Assembly (NCBI GenBank): GCA_958369755.1
Contig: CATXJC010000010.1
Coordinates: forward strand, 1 to 49,455
Origin: an uncultured Prevotella sp.
GTDB lineage: Bacteria > Bacteroidota > Bacteroidia > Bacteroidales > Bacteroidaceae
Reading direction: 5' to 3'
Length of the DNA stretch: 49,455 nucleotides
The position numbers and the translations under genes are program-made. Every line of letters begins with the position of its first letter. Within the stretch, counting starts at the first letter, position 1. The notes beneath the pieces are model-generated. The model had not been told where the DNA came from. It made no database searches and saw only the letters and a list, made by a program, of their open reading frames with translations. Positions 42,583 to 49,455 of this stretch are shown piece after piece.

Positions 42583-44477
42583 ATAAGTTAGGATTTGCTA
42601 TAAAAGTTGTAAGTGATGGTGTTTATGAACCTCTCGTGTGCAACAAAGGTTCGTGGTTCAAGAAAGTAATTGACCCACGACACTATTTACGTATGTTCTC
42701 TGGTTTGGTGGGAACGGAAAATGTTGTAACAGCTATGTCTTTTAGTGAGTATGGTTGTTATATTATGTTGCTTCGTGATATTCCTGGACATGCTGGTGAT
42801 TGTTTAAGTGCTTGGCTCTTTGTTCCATGTAATATAGATATAGATGATGAGCAAGTTATGAGGGCATACCATTATGCTAAAAGTATACTTGCTCAATCAA
42901 GTATTGAGGCTATTGAAAATGAAGCTTATGATTTCTTTGACAAAGAATATCCTGTAAAAAGTTATTGTAGCCAATATGCTCCATCTATAGGAGAAAAATT
43001 AGGCTTGCGCTTTGTGAATGGGGAAGGAGAACTTTCCGAACTACTTGGCAAAAAACGTTATCAAGAATATTATTCACAGTTTAAGGCTGTTTTTATTTTG
43101 GATAGAAATGCTGAGATTCAAGTGAATGCAGAAGGTGCGCCGTTTTTTGGTGATTTGACAAAACAACCATTAGAAGAATATTGTGTTCTTGTATCTCCAA
43201 CAGCTAGTGAACTTTCTGTGATGGGACAAGGCGCTAAGGTAGTATTTCGAAATGGTAAAACTTTTGACTCCCCATTATTTGTAAAGAAAGGAAGTCGGGT
43301 AGAACTTTATGCTCGTCGTGATAGTTTTGAAGATGTTGCTTTAAAACCTATTACGATAGATACTGATGTTGTGCCATTTCCTCATGTTGGTTATTTGAAT
43401 TGGAAAAAGATTATCAGCAAGTCTTTTTTTGATATTTGCAATCATGATGGAAAAAAAGTAGAGGCTGATAAAATTATAGTGGAAGGTTACGATGTTGTAC
43501 AGCAACAAGTTTCTTTGCCAGAGGAAGAATGTCGCCATGCTAAGGTACAAATCTCAGCTTTTAAGTATGAGCCTTGGGAAGCAACAGTAGACTTTATAAA
43601 CCATCAAGAGAAGCAGAAAATTACATTGCATAGAGCTGAGGGACAAGCTAATTATTCTATTATCCTAGCAAATGGAAAAGAGGCAGAAATAACATTGAAG
43701 TCAAAGTATTTCGATGGTTTAGGTGAGTCTCCTTTAGAGGGATATTCTTGCGATGGCAGAACATTGTATGCAAGTTTTGGATATAAAATAAAGTATTGGC
43801 TTTATGGATTACTTTCGGCAATAGTTCTTGCAATTCTTATAGCAGGATTTACTGTTTTTGATTCTTATATGGACAATAAAGAATTCCAATTTGGGTGGCC
43901 TCCAATAGTAGATAAAAACGTACAACAACCAGCTGATGGTGACGTATTTTATGAAGAATCATCTGATTCTATTTCAGCTATAACATATTTAAATGAACAT
44001 GATAAATGGTCCAAAGCTGTAATGGATACTTTGGATGCATTGCCAACAGGTTTGTATGATTGCTTAAAGCAATATCGTCTTGCAGATTTGGCAAATATGA
44101 CTATTGATAGTTGTGAGCAATTTAATAAAATAAAAGAAGTTGCTAAAAAGGCAATGGATAATGGTGTGCAAATGTCAGAGGATTATGATGATTCTCCCGA
44201 TAGTACAATAACGGTTATGAATTGGATTAAAAAAGTACAGAACAAAATAGATCATAAATCTAAAACTGCTGGTTTCTCAGAATTTGCAGATAAGCCAATC
44301 ACGACAAGTCTGCCTAAAGATAATGGTACTTTGGCAAATAAGGTGCGCGAAACAAAGCAGAATAGATCCAAAAAAGGCAATTCTGTTCAAAGTAAGGAAA
44401 AGTCTGTAACAGATAAAAAGTCATTATCGAAATCTGATTCCAAAAAGTCTTCAATTCCAAAACAAAGTGATTTGTAA
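42579..44477 (+). CDS. Large membrane-anchored partner of the GTPase
   Basis: A 632-residue protein. Residues 1-400 are cytoplasmic by prediction, with MNKLGFAIKVVSDGVYEP, GLVGTENVVTAMSFSEYG and beta-strand rich segments after 190. One helix (about 403-426, YWLYGLLSAIVLAILIAGF) precedes an acidic periplasmic part and a Ser/Lys-rich tail. I do not recognise the family; it may be the GTPase-associated component known from related conflict operons. Its ATG lies inside the stop of the GTPase gene (4-base overlap), so the two are translated together. Confidence 0.7.
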   Translation: MNKLGFAIKVVSDGVYEPLVCNKGSWFKKVIDPRHYLRMFSGLVGTENVVTAMSFSEYGCYIMLLRDIPGHAGDCLSAWLFVPCNIDIDDEQVMRAYHYAKSILAQSSIEAIENEAYDFFDKEYPVKSYCSQYAPSIGEKLGLRFVNGEGELSELLGKKRYQEYYSQFKAVFILDRNAEIQVNAEGAPFFGDLTKQPLEEYCVLVSPTASELSVMGQGAKVVFRNGKTFDSPLFVKKGSRVELYARRDSFEDVALKPITIDTDVVPFPHVGYLNWKKIISKSFFDICNHDGKKVEADKIIVEGYDVVQQQVSLPEEECRHAKVQISAFKYEPWEATVDFINHQEKQKITLHRAEGQANYSIILANGKEAEITLKSKYFDGLGESPLEGYSCDGRTLYASFGYKIKYWLYGLLSAIVLAILIAGFTVFDSYMDNKEFQFGWPPIVDKNVQQPADGDVFYEESSDSISAITYLNEHDKWSKAVMDTLDALPTGLYDCLKQYRLADLANMTIDSCEQFNKIKEVAKKAMDNGVQMSEDYDDSPDSTITVMNWIKKVQNKIDHKSKTAGFSEFADKPITTSLPKDNGTLANKVRETKQNRSKKGNSVQSKEKSVTDKKSLSKSDSKKSSIPKQSDL

Positions 44478-45349
44478 TGAATAAGTTAGTGAAAATTGCA
44501 TTGCTGATAGTCGCTATAATTGCGGCTGTCAGCGGTGTGATGGCATATTATAAGACAGTAGTCTCACCGCCGTCACACATGAGTTTTAAAAATCAATATG
44601 TTGCTGCTATAAAAAACGATATAGCAGAGGTGAAAAAACTTTCGACAACAAATGAACTTGATTCTTCATTTGTGGCAATAACGCATGAAATTAACTTCAT
44701 GTGGAAGGATTCCTTGTTACAAAGCAAAGAACAAGATGAGTTGTTGGAATCATTTGCTGTTCAATTTGTCCCCAAATTTGTAACAGCCTGTGATGAGAAG
44801 TTCTCAGCTACGGTTTGGAGTGATATTGCGTTAAAGCAAATGTCTGCAAAAATTGCACAATTACGTTCTTTGAAAACGACAGATGGTTCCATTATTGTTG
44901 GTGGTGAAGCTAATAGCTCTTTAAGTAAAATTCAAGATGTAATTTCAAATTATTATGCAGCAAAAAATGCAGCAGCTAATACTGGTTATACCAGTTTGTC
45001 AGATGCAAAGGTCAAGATTGCAACCGCAAAGAAGTATGCTTCAATGTCCCCAATAAATAATTGTGTGACATTGGTAAACCAATTAAATTCAGTAGCGACA
45101 AGGTTAGAGCAATCTCATTTTGCCTATCTTGTGGGACAGGTGAACCTCTTGCGTAATTATTACAACTATACTCAAAGTTCTTATGATGATTTAGCTCTGA
45201 GAATTTCAGCTAAATTGGAGGAGTATAAGAAAAATGCTAGAAGCGTTTATGGGCATATTTCTGACATTTCTTCTTTAGAACAAAGAGCTGGTGAATTATA
45301 TGGTAATGCCCAATTTGGTAATGAAAATGTTAATTATGATGCGTTATAA
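44477..45349 (+). CDS. Membrane-anchored helical periplasmic protein
   Basis: A 290-residue protein with one N-terminal helix (LVKIALLIVAIIAAVSGVMA) and a mostly helical periplasmic part rich in Ala, Lys, Ser and Asn (SLSDAKVKIATAKKYASMS). It has no catalytic motif that I can see. The start overlaps the previous stop by one base (TAATG), so it is translationally coupled. Its helical rod-like character suits a spacer or binding protein between membranes. The family is unknown. Confidence 0.68.
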   Translation: MNKLVKIALLIVAIIAAVSGVMAYYKTVVSPPSHMSFKNQYVAAIKNDIAEVKKLSTTNELDSSFVAITHEINFMWKDSLLQSKEQDELLESFAVQFVPKFVTACDEKFSATVWSDIALKQMSAKIAQLRSLKTTDGSIIVGGEANSSLSKIQDVISNYYAAKNAAANTGYTSLSDAKVKIATAKKYASMSPINNCVTLVNQLNSVATRLEQSHFAYLVGQVNLLRNYYNYTQSSYDDLALRISAKLEEYKKNARSVYGHISDISSLEQRAGELYGNAQFGNENVNYDAL

Positions 45350-45351
45350 AA

Positions 45352-46017
45352 ATGAGTAAGATTAAAATTATATTGATTTTGTTTATTATTTGTTTTTCTT
45401 GCAACACAATGGCTCAGAAAAATAAGAAAAAACTGTCTAAAGATACTATAGAGGTGTCTTCGAATATAGATTCTTTTGTAGAAGTTAGCGAAGATTCTAA
45501 TAAAGAAAATGAAATAGATAGTTTGAAAAAAGTAATATCTATATTGAAATCTGAAATACAAGAACAGATTGAGATAAATCAACACTTAAAGGATAGAATT
45601 TTGTTTGCAGACTCTTGTTTTTTGAGAGTCTCAAATGATTGTTTTAGAAAGAAGTATGATAAGGTGAGAGTTGATGAAGCTATTGTGAATTTTGGTAGGA
45701 TGTATTCACCACAGTTACAGAAATCATTTACTCCATTGAAGTTTTTACTAGAGAATTATGGAAATTATTATAAAGAAATAGATGAGTTGTTTGGGCAAAT
45801 AGAAAATGACAAGGGAATGGCAAATCCTTTTATTGGTGGTCGTGAAGCCTCGTCTAATATTGTAAAAATTAAAACTACAACTTACTATAAAAAAGTGTAT
45901 TTTGCAAACTGGACAATAATGTATTTGAATGATGTAATAGATAAGGCTATTGCTCGTTTAAAAAATTATGATCCAAAGCAACACAAAGTAATAAAATTGA
46001 CAGATTTATTGAAGTAG
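45352..46017 (+). CDS. Exported coiled-coil protein
   Basis: A 221-residue protein with a signal peptide (KIILILFIICFSCNTMAQ; cleavage after MAQ, or a lipidated Cys at position 17 is possible). A coiled coil (about 48-85, ENEIDSLKKVISILKSEIQE) is followed by a helical domain with aromatic residues. I do not recognise it. It is 2 bases after the previous stop and 3 bases before the next gene. Confidence 0.7.
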   Translation: MSKIKIILILFIICFSCNTMAQKNKKKLSKDTIEVSSNIDSFVEVSEDSNKENEIDSLKKVISILKSEIQEQIEINQHLKDRILFADSCFLRVSNDCFRKKYDKVRVDEAIVNFGRMYSPQLQKSFTPLKFLLENYGNYYKEIDELFGQIENDKGMANPFIGGREASSNIVKIKTTTYYKKVYFANWTIMYLNDVIDKAIARLKNYDPKQHKVIKLTDLLK

Positions 46018-46020
46018 CTT

Positions 46021-47568
46021 ATGAAAAAGATATTATTCTTTTTGTGTATTATGTTTGTAGTATGTGTCATGAATTTAGAGGCTGGAATAGTTAGCTCTTC
46101 AGCGAAGAGTTTCCAGTTTGATAAAAGTGCCATGATACAGCAAAAAATTAAAAAAGCACAAGCGTGTATCAATAGTGGGCAGTTTGCAACTGCTGAAACA
46201 TTACTTAGAGGTGTATTGAAATTGGCTCCAGGTAATAGACATGCAAAGGCTTTGCTCGTTTCTTGCGAAGAAGGAGTGAAAAAACAAAAAATGAAAGAAT
46301 TACAAGCGTTTAATGATGCATGTAGTCAAGCTACACCTTTTGCATTGCAATCGTTTATTTCAAAATATCCTAAAAGTGAAAAGGTTAATGATGCAAAGAA
46401 CCGATTGCAGGATTATAAACTATGGCATGTGGCAAGTAGCAAAAATACTTTAGATGCTTACAATGATTATCTCTCAAAGTCAGTTTTAAAGGCTTATCAA
46501 AATGAGGCTTATATTGCAATAAATAAGTTGAGTGAAGAAAAAGAGTGGAATAATTGTAAAGATGGTACTAATGAGGAAAAAATTTCTGCGTTTATAACAC
46601 TTTATCCTAATTCTGTTCATGTTGGACAAGCTAAATTTTTTTTAAATATTATTCGTGGTGAGAAAAATTATGCATCAGGGTATAATTATACTGCTTATGA
46701 ATATTATAAAAATGCAGATGCTTATAAAACATTGACAGGTGTACCTGCTATACATTATCAAGAGTTAAAAGAAGCTCGTGAATTGTCAGAAATACTACAA
46801 AGTGAAAGTGAGACTAAAGTTAGTGCTTTTTTACAGACCCTGCCTTATAATAGCGTACATCGAGATGAAGTATCAAATCGATTAGCTATTTTAAAGGCTA
46901 CAAATCTTACTTTGTTTTCATCGAAGTATAGTATGGATGATGCAATGTCTTTTGCCAAAGATTCACAAACAAGAGCAATAGTTAAGCAATACATAGATAG
47001 TGTAAAAAATATGCGTAAGTCATATGAAAAAAGACAAAGAGCACTATCTAGACAAGAATGGTGGGAAGATAGAGTTTCGGTAGGTTGGAACATTGTCCAT
47101 GTGGATTATCTTAATGATTGCATGGGGATAGGTTCTGGCATGAAACTAAAATTAGGAAAATGGAGTGATGCTATTAATTTTATTGTAGGTATAGAATACT
47201 CTTATCATCTTTATATTAATCCTGACTATGATGACTATAGTTATGATGAAGATGAAACGTATCCTATAGCTCATCAAATAAGCATACCTGTTGGCCTTCG
47301 CTTTAATACTTTTAGCTTGGGCTCAAAATATAAGTTGTTTATTGGATGTAATGCAGTATTTGGTTTTAATATTGCTTGTGGGGATGATATCCTTAAAGAG
47401 GTAGTAAATAAAAATAATATAGCGGTAGATCCACAAATAGGAGTTGGTTCTAGATATTTTGATTTTGGAATATACTATATGCAATATCTTGATCGTAATC
47501 CTTTACTTAAATATGTGGAGTCAAAGTATAATCAAAGAATAGGTGCATTTTGTACTTGGTATTTCTAA
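46021..47568 (+). CDS. Exported repeat protein with probable outer-membrane beta-barrel end
   Basis: A 515-residue protein. A signal peptide (first about 21 residues) is followed by a TPR-like part (ACINSGQFATAETLLRGVLK), then three helical repeats with W and YP-S motifs (FISKYPKSEKVNDAKNRL; FITLYPNSVHVGQAKFFL). These match repeats in the GTPase at 40966-42582. From about 345 the sequence becomes alternating aromatic/hydrophobic strands (WNIVHVDYLND, VGIEYSYHLY, IPVGLRFNTF) and ends in Phe (CTWYF), the hallmark of an outer-membrane beta-barrel. It would put one part of the system in the outer membrane. Confidence 0.75.
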   Translation: MKKILFFLCIMFVVCVMNLEAGIVSSSAKSFQFDKSAMIQQKIKKAQACINSGQFATAETLLRGVLKLAPGNRHAKALLVSCEEGVKKQKMKELQAFNDACSQATPFALQSFISKYPKSEKVNDAKNRLQDYKLWHVASSKNTLDAYNDYLSKSVLKAYQNEAYIAINKLSEEKEWNNCKDGTNEEKISAFITLYPNSVHVGQAKFFLNIIRGEKNYASGYNYTAYEYYKNADAYKTLTGVPAIHYQELKEARELSEILQSESETKVSAFLQTLPYNSVHRDEVSNRLAILKATNLTLFSSKYSMDDAMSFAKDSQTRAIVKQYIDSVKNMRKSYEKRQRALSRQEWWEDRVSVGWNIVHVDYLNDCMGIGSGMKLKLGKWSDAINFIVGIEYSYHLYINPDYDDYSYDEDETYPIAHQISIPVGLRFNTFSLGSKYKLFIGCNAVFGFNIACGDDILKEVVNKNNIAVDPQIGVGSRYFDFGIYYMQYLDRNPLLKYVESKYNQRIGAFCTWYF

Positions 47569-47587
47569 TTGTTGATAATATTAAGGT

Positions 47588-48199
47588 ATGAACAAAATTT
47601 TATTAAGGGTGTTGATAATTGTTGCAATTGTTGTTCTTGTGTTGATTGGTAGTCTATGTGCGTTGCGGATTTATCATGAAATTAATGTGAAAAAAATACC
47701 TAAAAATGTTTTCGCTGTACCTACAGCAAAAGTGGATGAGATTGTAGATAGCATATCTTTTAAAAAAGAGCATAGAAATGAAGCCGAATTAGGAAAATCA
47801 GTTGTTACTTGGAAAAGTACAGAGTTTGGTTTTCGTTGTATGGCTAATATGATTAAGAAGGAAATTTTTGAAGAAAATGTGCCAACTATATTTTATGTAT
47901 ATGTAAATGCTGTTTCAGAATTAAGTTATTCTACAATGGGGGCTTGGGCTGTGATGGATTTTCCAGCAGTAGAACAATACATTGCACCAGGTACAACAAT
48001 CGCAAATATTACATACAAAAATGTAAAGAAACATATTTATTCGGGATATGCAAGTGATGGCCGAATTTTCTATCTCAAAACTCGTGTTTTTGAAGGAGGT
48101 GAAGTTGAACATTTAGCAGTTCTTTGTCTACTATATGAAAAAAATGCCGAAAATGATAATATGCCGCTTATTGAAGAAGTAAAAAATAGTGGAATATGA
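47588..48199 (+). CDS. Small membrane-anchored periplasmic protein
   Basis: A 203-residue protein with an N-terminal helix (LLRVLIIVAIVVLVLIGSLC) and a periplasmic domain of alternating strands and helices (VEQYIAPGTTIANITYKNVK). It is the last gene of the close-packed operon, 19 bases after the barrel-containing gene; the following ADP-ribosylglycohydrolase is 81 bases on. I do not recognise the family. Confidence 0.65.
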   Translation: MNKILLRVLIIVAIVVLVLIGSLCALRIYHEINVKKIPKNVFAVPTAKVDEIVDSISFKKEHRNEAELGKSVVTWKSTEFGFRCMANMIKKEIFEENVPTIFYVYVNAVSELSYSTMGAWAVMDFPAVEQYIAPGTTIANITYKNVKKHIYSGYASDGRIFYLKTRVFEGGEVEHLAVLCLLYEKNAENDNMPLIEEVKNSGI

Positions 48200-48280
48200 A
48201 AGATAGCATTCGGTAATTTGTAAACAAACTTTTATGGCGCTTGTTTGCAATATATTAAAGCTAAAAAGGAATTTGCAATT

Positions 48281-49189
48281 ATGATGTTACTAATGAGTTT
48301 ATCGGATTCATGCAGTGCATTTTTACGTAAAATGGGGAAACTCAAGACAAAGGGGAGGGCAGAGTTGCCCTTTCCTACAACTGGTATCATTGGAGCAATT
48401 GCTGGCGATTGCTTCGGGGCTGCGTATGAATTTCATCCGGTGAAGCATGGGAACTTCGATATATACAAAGAGCCTCGTTTTACGGATGATACGGTTATGA
48501 CCTTGGCTGTTGCAAAATGGCTGACGATTGATCCTGAACATACTCATGAGAAGCTCGTGGAGTGTATGAAAGAATTGGGACGGAAGTATATGTTTGTTGG
48601 CTATGGGAAGAAGTTTTTACGGTGGATTATTAGTAGGAAAACGGAACCTTACAACAGCTATGGCAACGGTTCTGCCATGCGAGTAAGTCCATGTGGCTTT
48701 TATGCCAAGACATTGGATGAGGCTTTACAGCTTGCTAAGATTTCAGCAGAGGTGACTCATAACCATCCTGAAGGGATAAAGGGGGCGCAGGCTATAGCTG
48801 CTTGTATCTTCCTGGCTCGTCAAGGAAAAGACAAGAAGCAAATATGCGATTACGTTGAGGCTCATTTTGAAGGGTACAATCTTCACCGTACTCTTGCAGA
48901 AATACGTCCCGATTATGGATTTAGGGATAGTTGTCTGTCGAGTGTTCCTGAATCTATCATCTCATATCTCGAAGCAGATAGTTATACTTCTACTATCCGT
49001 AATGCTATCTCTCTTGGCGGTGATGCAGATACTATGGCGTGTATGGCTGGAGGAATAGCTGTTGCTACAAGAGGGATGGAAATGCCAAAAGAACTGGCTT
49101 ATTGTGTATATAATAATGTGCTTGATGATAATCTTCGTCAGATTCTTAATGAGTTTAATTTGTATCTGAAGGAGCATGAAAGGGAATAA
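48281..49189 (+). CDS. ADP-ribosylglycohydrolase-family protein
   Basis: From the ATG at 48281 the protein is 302 residues. Motifs of the family: GIIGAIAGDCFGAAYE, FTDDTVMTLAVA (metal-binding TDDT), GNGSAMRVSPCG, THNHPEGIKGAQA and LGGDADTMACMAGGIA (metal-binding D-x-D-T). These enzymes remove ADP-ribose from proteins or nucleic acids with magnesium. A short insertion-free N terminus and the later ATG at 48293 give start uncertainty. Immediately after the operon, it could reverse a modification made by the system or regulate it; no ADP-ribosyltransferase is visible. Confidence 0.9.
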   Translation: MMLLMSLSDSCSAFLRKMGKLKTKGRAELPFPTTGIIGAIAGDCFGAAYEFHPVKHGNFDIYKEPRFTDDTVMTLAVAKWLTIDPEHTHEKLVECMKELGRKYMFVGYGKKFLRWIISRKTEPYNSYGNGSAMRVSPCGFYAKTLDEALQLAKISAEVTHNHPEGIKGAQAIAACIFLARQGKDKKQICDYVEAHFEGYNLHRTLAEIRPDYGFRDSCLSSVPESIISYLEADSYTSTIRNAISLGGDADTMACMAGGIAVATRGMEMPKELAYCVYNNVLDDNLRQILNEFNLYLKEHERE

Positions 49190-49271
49190 GTGTTGTCGTT
49201 AAAAAAGTGGAGCTGTGTAATCGGTACAGCACTATTGCTAGATATGGATGACTTTACGATTTGTTGGTTGT

Positions 49272-49455
49272 ATGAATAGAAAAAATATGGAAAATGAAAC
49301 TATAAAAGAAAGATTCCTCGGTACCATCTTCGGGCAAGCTGTAGGAGATGCCTTGGGTCTGAGCACGGAGTTTATGTCCAAACAAGAGGTAGATCGTCTT
49401 TATCCTAATGGGATAGAGGACTATTCACAAATCGTGCAGGATGATCATCGTCGTC
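49272..49455 (+). CDS. Second ADP-ribosylglycohydrolase-family protein, 3' end cut
   Basis: The frame from ATG 49272 (or 49287) reads ERFLGTIFGQAVGDALGLST, the family start motif, then YPNGIEDYSQIVQDDH up to the window edge. It is a paralogue of the preceding gene but the opening motif differs. The gene continues beyond 49455. Confidence 0.85.
   Translation, partial: MNRKNMENETIKERFLGTIFGQAVGDALGLSTEFMSKQEVDRLYPNGIEDYSQIVQDDHRR

Overview
The window looks like a chromosomal segment of a Bacteroidales bacterium, most likely Prevotellaceae (Prevotella/Segatella type). Many genes are preceded by the Bacteroidetes promoter pattern (-33 TTTG, then 19-20 bp, then -7 TAnnTTTG). Shine-Dalgarno sequences are mostly weak, and the families present (DUF3810, VapE/DUF3874-type proteins, short MetE-like enzyme, PepSY-TM proteins, NhaD) are typical of that group. 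I saw no rRNA, tRNA or CRISPR array.

Positions 1-17,500 are mostly ordinary genes on the minus strand: a saccharopine dehydrogenase-family polyamine enzyme (cut by the window edge), a fluoride channel (crcB), an agmatine deiminase-like operon headed by an unusual sigma-like/macro-like fusion, a DUF3810 metallopeptidase, an M15 peptidase, an Lrp/AsnC regulator divergent from a MetE-like methyltransferase, a PepSY-TM protein, greA, a MutS-like ATPase, an internally shortened nitroreductase and a DUF4143-type ATPase. Small relics lie between them: a vWA-domain tail, direct repeats and palindromes.

Positions 17,500-30,000 are a patchwork of accessory pieces: a lipoprotein nitroreductase behind 24-bp leader repeats, a 1006-bp-offset tandem duplication around a hipBA toxin-antitoxin locus, an ATPase, nhaD, a VapE-like gene plus a small partner between inverted repeats with a hairpin array between them, and a toxin-antitoxin pair whose toxin carries two in-frame stop codons.

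Positions 30,000-48,200 hold the main discovery candidate. It is one compact, A+T-rich operon of eleven genes on the plus strand, behind a good promoter, a long leader with several perfect hairpins and a terminator-like stem 21 bases before the first gene. It encodes an SrfB-like actin/Hsp70-fold ATPase, an SrfC-like P-loop GTPase, a membrane-anchored subtilisin-like protease, a four-helix membrane protein, a DUF805 protein, a second GTPase with adaptor-like repeats, a large membrane-anchored partner, two envelope proteins, a repeat protein ending in a probable outer-membrane barrel and a membrane-anchored small protein. The arrangement suggests cytoplasmic NTPase switches connected through the inner membrane to periplasmic protease and outer-membrane parts. 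Two ADP-ribosylglycohydrolase genes follow, the second cut by the window end. I infer a conflict, stress or envelope-acting system; its function is not shown by the sequence.
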